A stretch of 64,000 bases of DNA from a virus. The notes beneath the pieces were generated by a model. That model did not search any database and was not told the DNA's origin. It saw only the letters and a program-made list of their open reading frames with translations. The stretch is taken from the IMG/VR virus record IMGVR_UViG_3300007512_000001, positions 1 through 64,000 of that record. One strand, given 5' to 3'. Within the stretch, counting starts at the first letter, position 1, and every line of letters starts with the position of its first letter. Shown in pieces: positions 24,608 through 32,164 of this stretch. A program made the translations under genes and the position numbers.

Positions 24608-25207
24608 ATGAATACCATTAGTTCTATCATATGCGTAGGAGGGGCACATACATCAGGCGTTCAATGCGTCAATGATCATATATATGCCAACGAAGATTCA
24701 TTATATAAAACGCATGGTGATGACTCACACCCAGAAAATAAAGCACAGGCGTTCTGGATACATTTTACGCCTGTTATGAAAATAGGCACTTTTAATATAT
24801 CTAAACCAGGTTGGGTAAATAAAACCATTATAAATGAAGTAATGAAATATATTAGCAATAAGCCTAATCCAGAAGACACAGTTGCGGTAGTAGGTTTTGA
24901 GGAATGGAATTATTCCCTTGCTACTCCACAGGATCACTTAAAAGACGTGATTCAATTACACGAAGATTTAAAAACATTAGATGTTAAACATTTAATGTTC
25001 AATGCACAAAATTGCTTAGATGTTTCTACTGACGAGCAATATGATTTTGGCGATTCTTATATTAGTCCATATGATTCCGATGAAACCATGGTTTCTCAGT
25101 TAAAAGCACAAAATTTTGATTTTAACTCCGGAACACAGTATTTCGGACCTGCCGCACACAGAAAGTGGGCGAGAATATTATTAAAATACTTGACACAGTT
25201 AGTATGA
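24608..25207 (+). CDS. Hypothetical, possibly SGNH-like protein, 199 aa
   Basis: The N-terminal strand ICVGGAHTSG and the C-terminal GPAAHRKWARILLKYL occupy the positions of the GDS and H blocks of the SGNH-like proteins at 54162 and 56225, but the catalytic Ser-Asp-His set is not clear. The centre (HFTPVMKIGTFNISKPGW) is not recognised. Late expression suggests a virion or lysis-time role. The end contains the start of the promoter for the membrane protein that follows. Confidence 0.6.
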   Translation: MNTISSIICVGGAHTSGVQCVNDHIYANEDSLYKTHGDDSHPENKAQAFWIHFTPVMKIGTFNISKPGWVNKTIINEVMKYISNKPNPEDTVAVVGFEEWNYSLATPQDHLKDVIQLHEDLKTLDVKHLMFNAQNCLDVSTDEQYDFGDSYISPYDSDETMVSQLKAQNFDFNSGTQYFGPAAHRKWARILLKYLTQLV

Positions 25208-25219
25208 CAATGTTATACT
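25190..25219 (+). promoter_or_regulatory. Strong sigma70 promoter
   Basis: TTGACA (25190-25195), 18-base spacer, TATACT (25214-25219). It drives the small membrane protein with an unusually long leader of about 80 bases. Confidence 0.8.
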
Positions 25220-25225
25220 GAAAGT

Positions 25226-25306
25226 GTTGTAAAAATTCTGTAGTAATACAGAGTAACAACGATATAAAATATTTTATATCAAAAACAACCAAAAAGGAGG
25301 TAAGAT
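25226..25306 (+). promoter_or_regulatory. Structured 5' leader with perfect Shine-Dalgarno
   Basis: The leader holds GTTGT...ACAAC enclosing CTGTA-GTAA-TACAG, then a 20-base perfect palindrome (GATATAAAAT and complement, about 25260-25279), and then AAAAGGAGGT before ATG 25307. The hairpins do not cover the Shine-Dalgarno, which fits a stabilising 5' structure. Confidence 0.7.
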
Positions 25307-25540
25307 ATGGCTGGAAATATCGTTGACACAGCGTTAGGCTGGGTAAGAAAATTGACTGAAGTAGGCGTTGCTCTAGTTTCACTAGCAGTAGTCCTACAAA
25401 TCATTTTCGGCCCTGGTGTAGCGTTTTTGCCAGGCGATGTAGTAGGTAACATTATCGGACTTGTAAATGCACTAGGTAGCAACGGACTTGTTGGCTTAGT
25501 AGCGGTTGCAGTTCTTTATTGGCTATTTACGAAGAAGTAA
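25307..25540 (+). CDS. Small two-helix membrane protein (holin-like candidate)
   Basis: A 77-residue protein with two membrane helices: residues 18-40 (VGVALVSLAVVLQIIFGPGVAF) and 50-73 (IIGLVNALGSNGLVGLVAVAVLYWLF), ending in TKK. Small size, two helices and a charged tail fit class II holins, but no lysis gene is nearby. Its own strong promoter, structured leader, perfect Shine-Dalgarno and terminator imply high expression as a single gene. A membrane-remodelling or virion role is equally possible. Confidence 0.75.
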   Translation: MAGNIVDTALGWVRKLTEVGVALVSLAVVLQIIFGPGVAFLPGDVVGNIIGLVNALGSNGLVGLVAVAVLYWLFTKK

Positions 25541-25565
25541 TATCGCTTACTCTGATAAAGTGGTT

Positions 25566-25595
25566 CGGCTAGGCAGAGCTAGCCGTTCTACTTTT
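25566..25595 (+). terminator. Rho-independent terminator
   Basis: CGGCTAG (25566-25572) pairs with CTAGCCG (25579-25585) around a 6-base loop, extended by AGTGG/CTACT arms and followed by TTTT. It closes the membrane-protein transcript. Confidence 0.85.
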
Positions 25596-25627
25596 CATGT
25601 TTTTTAATCGGACATATAACGGACAAA

Positions 25628-25777
25628 GATTTAGATAAAAAATTAGACAGAGAATTAGCTAATACAATCTGGCTAGTTGTTAAGGGTTATGATATGCCCA
25701 GCGATTGGACAGATAAAGATGTACAAGAAATTATTGTTCGTTATTGGTCCAGAGCCATCGCAAAAGCAGAAGGTTAA
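25628..25777 (+). CDS. Small protein of uncertain start
   Basis: An open frame ending at TAA 25775-25777 reads DLDKKLDRELANTIWLV, VKGYDMPSDWTDKDVQE and YWSRAIAKAEG, which looks like a real small soluble protein. No ATG or GTG lies at its head, so the start is unknown: a rare start codon, or a gene broken near its 5' end. It touches the 5' nuclease gene that follows. Confidence 0.45.
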   Translation, partial: DLDKKLDRELANTIWLVVKGYDMPSDWTDKDVQEIIVRYWSRAIAKAEG

Positions 25778-26746
25778 ATGAAATATCTATTAATAGACAC
25801 CGCTAATATGTTTTTTAGAGCAAGGCACGTAGTTGCCAAAAGTGTTGATACTGACACTAAACTAGGTCTTGCTATCCATGTAACTCTTGGATCCGTGGCC
25901 AAAGTATGGCGTGAGTTTAATGCTGACCATGTTATATTTTGTTTGGAAGGCAGAAGTTGGCGCAAGTCCTTTTATGAGCCATACAAAAAGAATAGAGTAG
26001 TAGCACGACAAGCACTTACTGAAAAAGAACAGGAAGAAGATGAATTGTTTTGGGAAGTGTTTGAAGATTTTACTGCATTTCTTAGAAGCAAAACCAATTG
26101 TACTGTAATTCAAAATCCAACACTTGAAGCGGATGATCTTATTGCTGGATTTATACAAGGACATCCAGATGACGAACATTTTATCATTAGCAGTGACAGT
26201 GATTTTTATCAACTGCTAGATACTAATGTTAAACAGTATAATGGCATTACGGATCAGTTAATAACCAACGAAGGCATTTTTGACAAGAAGGGCAATATGG
26301 TTATTGATAAGAAAACTAAAGAGCCCAAAGAGATTCCTAATCCAGAATGGTTATTGTTTGAAAAGTGTATGCGTGGTGATCCAAGCGATAACGTGTTTAC
26401 TGCTTATCCACGTGTTCGTAAGACTGTGTTAAAAGAAGCATTTGAGGACAGGCACAATAAGGGTTATGTTTGGAACAATATGATGTTACAGCGATGGATA
26501 GACCATAACGAAATAGAACACCGCGTAAAAGATGATTATGAGCGTAATCGTATATTAATTGATCTTACAGCACAACCTGAAGAAATTCGTAATGAAATAG
26601 TCGAAACCATCGGAGAAATTGTCCAAAAAGACAATGGCAACGTTGGACTACACTTTCTTAAATTTTGCGGTAAGCACAATTTACTTAAACTAGGCGAAGA
26701 AGCAAACAAATTTAGCGACTTATTAAACGCAAGGTATTCACAGTGA
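25778..26746 (+). CDS. rnh: 5'-3' exonuclease (T4 RNase H / FEN-like)
   Basis: A 322-residue protein with the FEN/PIN-type 5' nuclease signature: LLIDTANMFFRARH with the first metal Asp, FCLEGRSWRKSFYEPYKKNR, EADDLIAGF, IISSDSDFYQLL, and MRGDPSDNVFTAYPRV in the helix-hairpin-helix region. Length agrees with T4 Rnh (305). It removes RNA primers and flaps during lagging-strand synthesis. It ends with a GTGA overlap into the next gene. Confidence 0.9.
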   Translation: MKYLLIDTANMFFRARHVVAKSVDTDTKLGLAIHVTLGSVAKVWREFNADHVIFCLEGRSWRKSFYEPYKKNRVVARQALTEKEQEEDELFWEVFEDFTAFLRSKTNCTVIQNPTLEADDLIAGFIQGHPDDEHFIISSDSDFYQLLDTNVKQYNGITDQLITNEGIFDKKGNMVIDKKTKEPKEIPNPEWLLFEKCMRGDPSDNVFTAYPRVRKTVLKEAFEDRHNKGYVWNNMMLQRWIDHNEIEHRVKDDYERNRILIDLTAQPEEIRNEIVETIGEIVQKDNGNVGLHFLKFCGKHNLLKLGEEANKFSDLLNARYSQ

Positions 26747-26946
26747 CTACAGATATAAAAGAAAAAATAGAAGAATTTGAAAAGTGGTATTTTTATCAAA
26801 AAATGCCAAGAGAAGTTTCAGTAATGTATATGGACTATTATTGGGACTTATATTGTGATAATTTCCAAAACAATGATGATGTTACAATACAAGATTTTGT
26901 ATTATCAGTAGCAAACGATAACTTAAATGACGATCAAAAAAACTGA
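26743..26946 (+). CDS. Hypothetical protein, 67 aa
   Basis: Starts with GTG overlapping the nuclease stop (GTGA). Acidic and aromatic (MYMDYYWDLYCDNFQNNDD). Function not recognised. It overlaps the next gene by 20 bases. Confidence 0.65.
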   Translation: MTTDIKEKIEEFEKWYFYQKMPREVSVMYMDYYWDLYCDNFQNNDDVTIQDFVLSVANDNLNDDQKN

Positions 26947-27172
26947 AAAGCAAAAAGCAATCGAAGAACTCATTAAACAGCAAAGAGAGTTCATGGAAAA
27001 CGTTAACAAAAGTGGATACACTGAAGAAGAGTATTGGCTCAAGCAAGGCGAATATCGTGAACGTCAAGCGAAACTTGCTAAGTTAATTCATACTGAAGCA
27101 CACAAGAAATACTGGGACGAATACAGAATAAACCTCAAAGTAGATATTGGTGATATAAACAAAGACGATTAA
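26927..27172 (+). CDS. Hypothetical protein, 81 aa
   Basis: Highly charged and almost entirely alpha-helical (KQKAIEELIKQQREFMENV, EYRERQAKLAKLIHTEAH), probably a coiled coil. Function unknown. No membrane segment. Confidence 0.65.
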   Translation: MTIKKTEKQKAIEELIKQQREFMENVNKSGYTEEEYWLKQGEYRERQAKLAKLIHTEAHKKYWDEYRINLKVDIGDINKDD

Positions 27173-27178
27173 TATCAC

Positions 27179-27207
27179 TTGACTATATAAACTTTTTCAA
27201 TTATAAT
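27179..27207 (+). promoter_or_regulatory. Sigma70 promoter, leaderless
   Basis: TTGACT (27179-27184), 17-base spacer, TATAAT (27202-27207). ATG 27215 lies at the expected transcription start. Confidence 0.85.
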
Positions 27208-27214
27208 ATTATAT

Positions 27215-27487
27215 ATGAGCACGTATCAAGAAAGGCAAGTAAGGGCGGCGCGGAAGAAGCGTCTAAAGGTATTTGGCCGGAAAAAGAAAATAAGATTAAC
27301 TTCTACGGTTAATCCCTTTCCCAATTACGAAACTAATAGCCCTAATTATCCTTCATTAGACACACGAATCCCATTGGGCCCGTGCCGTGATTCATTGAAA
27401 TCAACAAATCATACAATCGCTCCTGCTTATAATAAAGGAGCATATCAAGTTATCAGCAAAGACTGTATCAAGGACATAGGTAGATAA
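27215..27487 (+). CDS. Conserved small basic protein, 90 aa
   Basis: The N-terminal third is strongly basic (RQVRAARKKRLKVFGRKKK); the C-terminus APAYNKGAYQVISKDCIKDIGR is a block I recall from marine T4-like phages. Function unknown; nucleic-acid or virion binding is possible from its charge. It is translated from an apparent leaderless mRNA and directly abuts the next gene. Confidence 0.7.
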   Translation: MSTYQERQVRAARKKRLKVFGRKKKIRLTSTVNPFPNYETNSPNYPSLDTRIPLGPCRDSLKSTNHTIAPAYNKGAYQVISKDCIKDIGR

Positions 27488-27976
27488 ATGACAGATGACA
27501 CTGTAGCAAAACCACTAGTAAAAGACAGATTTTGGATACTATCACGAAATGGTGAAAGTGTCGGCTTATTAAACAGAATAGGAGACTCTCACTATGTTGT
27601 TACGCAACACGGCAAAAAGATAGCATTCAATTCTAAAAAAACATTGTTAGATAAGTATCCACTTCGCTTTATTAAATATAAAGCAAGTGATAAACCAACA
27701 AAAGCATCTGAAGAAGTACACAACTATCCAATTAATTCTAAGAATGCATATAATGTTATATATGATCTTAAAAGAAAACTTCCGATGTTTAATAAAAGAG
27801 AGGATAGTAAATGTTGGTTTTGTGCCGGATATTATATTGTTAACTTTATAAAAATAGGATGGACATCGGCGTTTTGTCCTAAACTTATTACATTAGATAG
27901 ATACGGATATAAAGGCCCGTTTAAAACGATTGAAAAGGCAAAGGAAGCATTAAGATATGCCAAATCCTCAACTTAA
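27488..27976 (+). CDS. Hypothetical protein, 162 aa
   Basis: Not recognised. The N-terminus (KDRFWILSRNGESVGLLNRIGDSHYVVTQHGKKIAFNSKK) looks like a small beta-rich domain. A central CWFCAGYYIVNF and the C-terminal YGYKGPFKTIEKAKEALRYA follow. It begins at the stop of the previous gene and overlaps the next by 20 bases. Confidence 0.7.
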   Translation: MTDDTVAKPLVKDRFWILSRNGESVGLLNRIGDSHYVVTQHGKKIAFNSKKTLLDKYPLRFIKYKASDKPTKASEEVHNYPINSKNAYNVIYDLKRKLPMFNKREDSKCWFCAGYYIVNFIKIGWTSAFCPKLITLDRYGYKGPFKTIEKAKEALRYAKSST

Positions 27977-28199
27977 TTTGCGCCCTGTAGAAAATCTACT
28001 TAACCAAATTGCCGGAATTAGACACACCGGACAAAATGAGTTAAGGATAGGCAAGCAACATTGCCAAGATCTTGAACATTGTTTGGCTGTACTTTTGACT
28101 CATATTGCAACTTGTCAAGAAGAAATCATTAGATTACAAAAAGAAAAACTTGAAGACAACGTTATTAAAGTAGAGTTTGACGCTGGAGAATTCGAGTAA
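27957..28199 (+). CDS. Hypothetical protein, 80 aa
   Basis: Mostly helical with a likely coiled coil in its second half (HCQDLEHCLAVLLTHIATCQEEIIRLQKEKLE). Four cysteines or histidines in the helix could bind metal. Function unknown. Confidence 0.65.
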   Translation: MPNPQLNLRPVENLLNQIAGIRHTGQNELRIGKQHCQDLEHCLAVLLTHIATCQEEIIRLQKEKLEDNVIKVEFDAGEFE

Positions 28200-28203
28200 T
28201 AAA

Positions 28204-28278
28204 ATATTTAATCTGCGGATAAATAGTTATATGTACATATTATGCCTTGTACATATAATGGAGAAGCAGATTAAATAT
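28204..28278. repeat. Nested inverted repeats overlapping a start codon
   Basis: Outer arms of 13 bases (28204-28216 and 28266-28278) are perfectly complementary; inside them, arms of 11 bases (28227-28237 and 28248-28258) enclose a 10-base loop. The start codon of the 28277 gene lies in the base of the outer stem, and its GGAG lies in the internal loop. This could be a translation-controlling RNA, a cruciform, or a protein-binding site. Confidence 0.85.
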
Positions 28279-28570
28279 GAGCAGGCCAAAACCTAAAGTT
28301 CTTTTAGAACACATTAACAAGGACACATATAAGTCAGACCAGATTTTAGAAGTAGAAGGTATCTGGACAGTGTTCTATGACGGTCAGCCAATCAACCTTA
28401 AGACAAGTAATCTATTAGTCAATTACCCTGGGCCAAAATACAAAAGAATAGCCTTTGGTAATCCAGGTCACGCACATAACTTGGCTAAAAAATTAAATTC
28501 CCAATTTAAGACAGATAAATTCTCAGTGTTTTTATTATCTAAAGGGAAAAAAGTAAAACCTAGTGAGTAA
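28277..28570 (+). CDS. Hypothetical protein, 97 aa
   Basis: Not recognised. Beta-rich N-terminus (ILEVEGIWTVFYDGQPINL) and basic tail (FLLSKGKKVKPSE). The start codon is paired in the nested hairpin described at 28204, so translation may be controlled. Confidence 0.68.
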   Translation: MSRPKPKVLLEHINKDTYKSDQILEVEGIWTVFYDGQPINLKTSNLLVNYPGPKYKRIAFGNPGHAHNLAKKLNSQFKTDKFSVFLLSKGKKVKPSE

Positions 28571-28979
28571 GCAATTAACAAAATTAGACTACACAACAAA
28601 ATTTTTTAGTCTGCTAGATATACCAGATAATCAAAAAAATAGAAAAAAATATCTTGATTTCTGGTGGTATAATATTAGAGAATCTAGCAATGGACTACGA
28701 CTTACTAAGCCGGGATATCTAACAATAACAAAAGAGTTGGATATAAAGGAATACAAGTTCGATCTAGATATAGATGATTACGAAGGGAAACTGCATCTGT
28801 ATCTAGATTTGGACCACTATATCCCAAGCCCGTATTTCATACATTCTAATAAAATAGGGAAATTACATAAAGCAATGAAAATCTCGATTTTTGAAGAAAA
28901 ACTGGCTACAATGTTTTATTTAAGCGGAAATTCCCTTAATAAAATTGTGGAATCTATGCGATTATCGCTTGAATTCTAG
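28563..28979 (+). CDS. Hypothetical protein, 138 aa
   Basis: Starts with GTG, overlapping the previous gene by 8 bases. Middle part is acidic and beta-rich (FDLDIDDYEGKLHLYLDLDHYI); the end is helical (EEKLATMFYLSGNSLNKIVESMRLS). Function unknown. Confidence 0.65.
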   Translation: MSKQLTKLDYTTKFFSLLDIPDNQKNRKKYLDFWWYNIRESSNGLRLTKPGYLTITKELDIKEYKFDLDIDDYEGKLHLYLDLDHYIPSPYFIHSNKIGKLHKAMKISIFEEKLATMFYLSGNSLNKIVESMRLSLEF

Positions 28980-29007
28980 TATTTTTTAGCATTTTTTTAA
29001 AAGTCCT

Positions 29008-29067
29008 TTAAAATCAACAACTTACATCACCTTTTTTCATGACAATTTCGCCCAGATCCCGTATAAT
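29008..29067 (+). promoter_or_regulatory. Shared promoter cassette, copy A
   Basis: A 60-base block ending in ATGACA (29039-29044), a 17-base spacer and TATAAT (29062-29067). It lines up without gaps with 36515-36574, sharing TCAA.ACTTA, CACC.TTTTTC and TGACAA..TCGCCC. Its downstream GCTAAAGAAA leader also recurs after copy B at 34904. Confidence 0.75.
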
Positions 29068-29098
29068 GTATATATACGCTAAAGAAACAGGCAGAAAT

Positions 29099-29590
29099 AT
29101 GAAAATCGTTATTACTACACAGATTCTCGAAAACTACGGCGCCCATGATTGGGACGGCCAGGGTGAATGTCCTCAATACTGGAAAGCCAAGGGTGGCGAA
29201 CTTTATGTGGTTGAAAACCTGTCACCCATGGAAGCCATTGAGGCTGTTAAACCCGGCGGTCTTGCTGATCGTGTTGGTGACGCGGTTACCGTCCGGGACA
29301 ATCCCGCCTTTGAGGAGTATGTGATCGGTTGTAACTTGCTCGACGAGTGCGAGCCGGTTGGCGAGGAGTGGGAAACTCCTTGGATCCTGGTCGAAACTGA
29401 TATCGGCTTTTATGCTGAACAGTTCCGCGCTCGGGACTACAGTTGGTCCGATGACGCTGAAGGCGTCATTGGAATGCGGTCGTCCAAGACCATCGTTGCT
29501 GGTGAAGCGGACAAATACAATCCTGTCCTTTATGTTTATGAGGACGGTGAAACCAAAACTTTCGAAGAATTTCGTGCGGAGGCCGCGTAA
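29099..29590 (+). CDS. Hypothetical protein, 163 aa
   Basis: First gene of a stretch with visibly higher GC and different codon use. ATG 29099 is chosen because it follows the promoter leader; the sequence KIVITTQILENYGAHDWDGQG starts there. The protein is acidic and Gly/Glu rich. I do not recognise its function, though the opening block looks like proteins common in accessory regions of phages and plasmids. It overlaps the next gene at one base. Confidence 0.72.
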   Translation: MKIVITTQILENYGAHDWDGQGECPQYWKAKGGELYVVENLSPMEAIEAVKPGGLADRVGDAVTVRDNPAFEEYVIGCNLLDECEPVGEEWETPWILVETDIGFYAEQFRARDYSWSDDAEGVIGMRSSKTIVAGEADKYNPVLYVYEDGETKTFEEFRAEAA

Positions 29591-30156
29591 TGGCATGGTA
29601 TAATCAAGAACGGAAGAAAGCAGTTCAACCCGCAATGCGAAAACTGCTGAAGGAGTACGGACTCAAAGGTTCATTGTCCGTCCAAAATCACAGCACAGTG
29701 GTCCTTACCATCAAGTCTGGTGCCATCGACTTTGAAAATTCCAGAACCGCAGAGCATACCCATAACCAGGTAAACGTATACTGGATCGATAGTCATTGGA
29801 CTGGCAAAGCCAAGGAGTTTTTGACCAAGGCCAACGATCTGCTCAACATCGATAACTACGATAACTCCGACATTATGACAGACTACTTTGATGTTGGTTG
29901 GTATGTTGACATTAATCTCGGCAAATGGAACCAGCCGTATGTTTACGAGCCTGGTGCGAGCGATCGAGTAAAGAAGGCGTCATCCAAGAAAAAGAAGGCC
30001 GCCAAGAAGAAGTCCGTAAAGAAGTGGACTGCTCTCGAAGGCGAAGCGACCAAGAAGCAGTTGTGGGCCTTGTTTTGTATCACCAAGAAGGACCATCGCG
30101 ATATGGGACTTTCGCGACAAGAAGCGTATGATATGATTCAGGAGTTGAACTCGTAA
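29590..30156 (+). CDS. LPD29-like domain protein with basic linker
   Basis: A 188-residue protein. Residues 1-125 (LSVQNHSTVVLTIKSGAIDF, NVYWIDSHWTG, YFDVGWYVDINLGKWNQPY) resemble the LPD29-type domain of polyvalent mobile-element proteins; this is from memory of the pattern. A lysine-rich linker (KKASSKKKKAAKKKSVKK) at about residues 130-147 leads to a C-terminal helical segment (ATKKQLWALFCITKKDHRDMGLSRQEAYDMI). Role unknown; DNA-binding or anti-defence are possibilities. Confidence 0.6.
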   Translation: MAWYNQERKKAVQPAMRKLLKEYGLKGSLSVQNHSTVVLTIKSGAIDFENSRTAEHTHNQVNVYWIDSHWTGKAKEFLTKANDLLNIDNYDNSDIMTDYFDVGWYVDINLGKWNQPYVYEPGASDRVKKASSKKKKAAKKKSVKKWTALEGEATKKQLWALFCITKKDHRDMGLSRQEAYDMIQELNS

Positions 30157-30446
30157 TGGCACATCGAAAGACAATCGAAGTTGAGAAAGTTAAGGGTATG
30201 GCAAATCGAGCCCTTGAAGCATCTATGCGTTGGAGCGAGGTAGAAAGCAAATACGTTCCTGTTGATCGCTACTGGCGCCAAGGCGTGATGTTGATGGTTG
30301 AGCAAGTCCTTATGGACTCTGGCAATTACAAGGGGTTTGGCTACTTGACTGAAAACGAAGTTCCGAAAGGAGCATTGCCCGGTATACGGCGCAACAAAGC
30401 GGATAAATTCGAAAACACTGACAATACTCGCGTGAGGTATTTTTAA
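30156..30446 (+). CDS. Hypothetical protein, 96 aa
   Basis: Not recognised. Soluble, helical start (VKGMANRALEASMRWSEVESKYVPVDRYWRQG). Overlaps the preceding stop by one base, so it is in one operon with 29099 and 29590. Confidence 0.68.
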   Translation: MAHRKTIEVEKVKGMANRALEASMRWSEVESKYVPVDRYWRQGVMLMVEQVLMDSGNYKGFGYLTENEVPKGALPGIRRNKADKFENTDNTRVRYF

Positions 30447-30447
30447 A

Positions 30448-30858
30448 ATGGTTGACTACACTATCACAGCATTGGGTGATGACGTTAACATTCACCTGAC
30501 AACCTATCAAGGGGCAGTTGTCGCAACCTACGAGGAGATTCGATCTCTCTTTATTTTTAATGTAGGTATGGACAAAGACCCCGAATACTCATTTGAGGAT
30601 GCGCGGATCCGCGCTTCGCGAGGATATCAAAACGTACATAACGAGTTTCGTGTAGAGATGAGCGTTACAGGAGATGATGTTGAACCAGAATATTGGAAGC
30701 ATAAACTAGTCGCTACTATATACGACTGGAAACCGAAAAAATCTGACGACGCGATGAAGGGATACTACCATTGGCGCGTCGGTGGCCACGAATCGTGTGT
30801 AGAAGGCTACATCAACGATATGGTTAAACGACAACGAAAGGTATTAACCAATGGTTGA
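30448..30858 (+). CDS. Hypothetical protein, 136 aa
   Basis: Not recognised. A soluble beta-rich protein (ITALGDDVNIHLTTYQGAVVATY, HKLVATIYDWKPK) with charged C-terminus (NDMVKRQRKVL). Part of the same tight operon. Confidence 0.66.
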   Translation: MVDYTITALGDDVNIHLTTYQGAVVATYEEIRSLFIFNVGMDKDPEYSFEDARIRASRGYQNVHNEFRVEMSVTGDDVEPEYWKHKLVATIYDWKPKKSDDAMKGYYHWRVGGHESCVEGYINDMVKRQRKVLTNG

Positions 30859-30928
30859 TGTTATTATCGAGTTGTTTATTATGGCAGGCTTAGTTCTGAC
30901 TTTGTGGGCAACACTGACACAGCCATGA
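30851..30928 (+). CDS. Tiny membrane peptide, 25 aa
   Basis: ATG 30851 lies within the end of the previous gene and TGA 30926-30928 overlaps the next ATG. The product is one hydrophobic helix (VIIELFIMAGLVLTLWATL). Coupling on both sides supports a real gene. Confidence 0.45.
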   Translation: MVDVIIELFIMAGLVLTLWATLTQP

Positions 30929-31113
30929 GCAAGATTAATCCAAAGAAAATGTCTGATGTTGATCTTTACTTTGAAATGGATCGCATCTGGATAGCAGACG
31001 ATTGCCCTGAAATGACTACAAAACTGTTTAACAGATATATCTCAGAAAATTTCGCCGGCGAAACGGTGCAGAAGCGTCTTAATTATTATACCTGGAAAGA
31101 GGATAGGTGGTAA
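30925..31113 (+). CDS. Hypothetical protein, 62 aa
   Basis: ATG 30925 is chosen over an upstream GTG because it overlaps the tiny peptide's stop (ATGA). Acidic helix followed by KRLNYYTWKEDRW. Function unknown. Confidence 0.6.
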   Translation: MSKINPKKMSDVDLYFEMDRIWIADDCPEMTTKLFNRYISENFAGETVQKRLNYYTWKEDRW

Positions 31114-31114
31114 T

Positions 31115-31444
31115 ATGTATAATATTCATGTCAATCATGACGAAATGAGTTCGGCGTTCAAACGAATCATGAACACTGATTTTCGAGATCTATCCATGGA
31201 TGAGTTGGATATGATTCATCAAAATATTATTCGAGAACGCAGACGGAAAGGTAACACATTAATAAAATCTCTAAAAGTAGGAGATAAGGTTACTGTTGAC
31301 ACAGGACGCAAAACTAATAGAGGAAAGGTCCCCCCTACAATGTCTGGAGTAGTACGAGAAATAAAACGCTCTAGGGTTGTTGTGGATTGTATGCAACACG
31401 GCTTATGGAGAGTGCCTAGCACTCGTTTATCAGTAGAGGCATAG
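31115..31444 (+). CDS. Hypothetical protein with SH3/KOW-like end, 109 aa
   Basis: The C-terminal half (KVGDKVTVDTGRKTNRGKVP, SGVVREIKRSRVVVDC, GLWRVPSTRL) has the strand pattern of small SH3-like barrels used for nucleic-acid or protein binding. The N-terminal half is helical. Function unknown. Confidence 0.62.
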   Translation: MYNIHVNHDEMSSAFKRIMNTDFRDLSMDELDMIHQNIIRERRRKGNTLIKSLKVGDKVTVDTGRKTNRGKVPPTMSGVVREIKRSRVVVDCMQHGLWRVPSTRLSVEA

Positions 31445-31448
31445 CATA

Positions 31449-31619
31449 ATGTGGTTATTCATTTTGTTAGTGGTGCCAGTGTTAAGTGTTGGTATTAATA
31501 TCCACTATCTAGTAAACGATCCCGAAGGGTTTTTCAAAGGACTCGTTAAATCTTTTGCTGTATTCGGAATTGCGATCGGTGTAATAATTCTTTTGGCCAT
31601 CACAGGACATATAGATTAA
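31449..31619 (+). CDS. Small two-helix membrane protein, 56 aa
   Basis: Two membrane segments: residues 2-21 (WLFILLVVPVLSVGINIHYL) and 33-52 (VKSFAVFGIAIGVIILLAIT), separated by NDPEGFFKG. No match recognised. It could be a membrane-acting accessory protein such as an exclusion factor or small holin. Confidence 0.6.
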   Translation: MWLFILLVVPVLSVGINIHYLVNDPEGFFKGLVKSFAVFGIAIGVIILLAITGHID

Positions 31620-31630
31620 GGAGAAGCACA

Positions 31631-31828
31631 ATGAGAACTAATTTAACAATGTTGACCGATTACCAAGGTCCTGGGTTCTATGACGAGAATGGTGCTCGAG
31701 TATGCTCACTTCATCCGGATGCGATGATGTGGTTTATCGAGACGCTGGGCTACGCTCGCATAGATTCACCCAGTGACTTTGGCCAATTTTCTAACAAGTC
31801 TGAAAGAAAACAAGATGAGCATGTATGA
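31631..31828 (+). CDS. Hypothetical protein, 65 aa
   Basis: Preceded by AAGGAG. Contains DYQGPGFYDENGARVCSLHPDAMMWFIETLGY. Not recognised. The end overlaps the next gene by 14 bases. Confidence 0.62.
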   Translation: MRTNLTMLTDYQGPGFYDENGARVCSLHPDAMMWFIETLGYARIDSPSDFGQFSNKSERKQDEHV

Positions 31829-32060
31829 CACACCAAAATGTACGTACAAGAAGAAGTTTCCTGTGGACCAGTTTGGACGCCCGGGCGGATCATATTCGAC
31901 ATCCGATCTTCCAGTAGCAGGTGAAAAATCCCTAAACCGAGTAGGAATGATCATGGCCATGGATCTTGAGACTCAAGTCTATGAAATAAAAGACCATGAA
32001 AAAGGCTGGGTTTTTCTAGTGCCTTTCGCTGATGTAGAAATAGTTGAAAATAATTCATAA
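31815..32060 (+). CDS. Hypothetical protein, 81 aa
   Basis: Start ATG 31815 within the previous gene. Central KKFPVDQFGRPGGSYSTSDLPVAGEKSLNRVGMIMAMD and a C-terminal beta-rich ending (VYEIKDHEKGWVFLVPFADVEIVE) like a small barrel. Function unknown. Confidence 0.62.
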   Translation: MSMYDTPKCTYKKKFPVDQFGRPGGSYSTSDLPVAGEKSLNRVGMIMAMDLETQVYEIKDHEKGWVFLVPFADVEIVENNS

Positions 32061-32103
32061 AAAGAATTTATAATTGCTATAAGTTTATTTTATGTAGAAA
32101 TGC

Positions 32104-32132
32104 TTGATTTCTGTTATTGTCTTTGCTATATT
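32104..32132 (+). promoter_or_regulatory. Sigma70-type promoter
   Basis: TTGATT (32104-32109), 17-base spacer, TATATT (32127-32132), ahead of the 32165 gene. The sequence after the -10 (ATATACGATAAACAC) resembles the ATATACGCTAAAGAAA leader of promoter cassette A. Confidence 0.65.
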
Positions 32133-32164
32133 ATTATATACGATAAACACAACACGGAGCGTAA

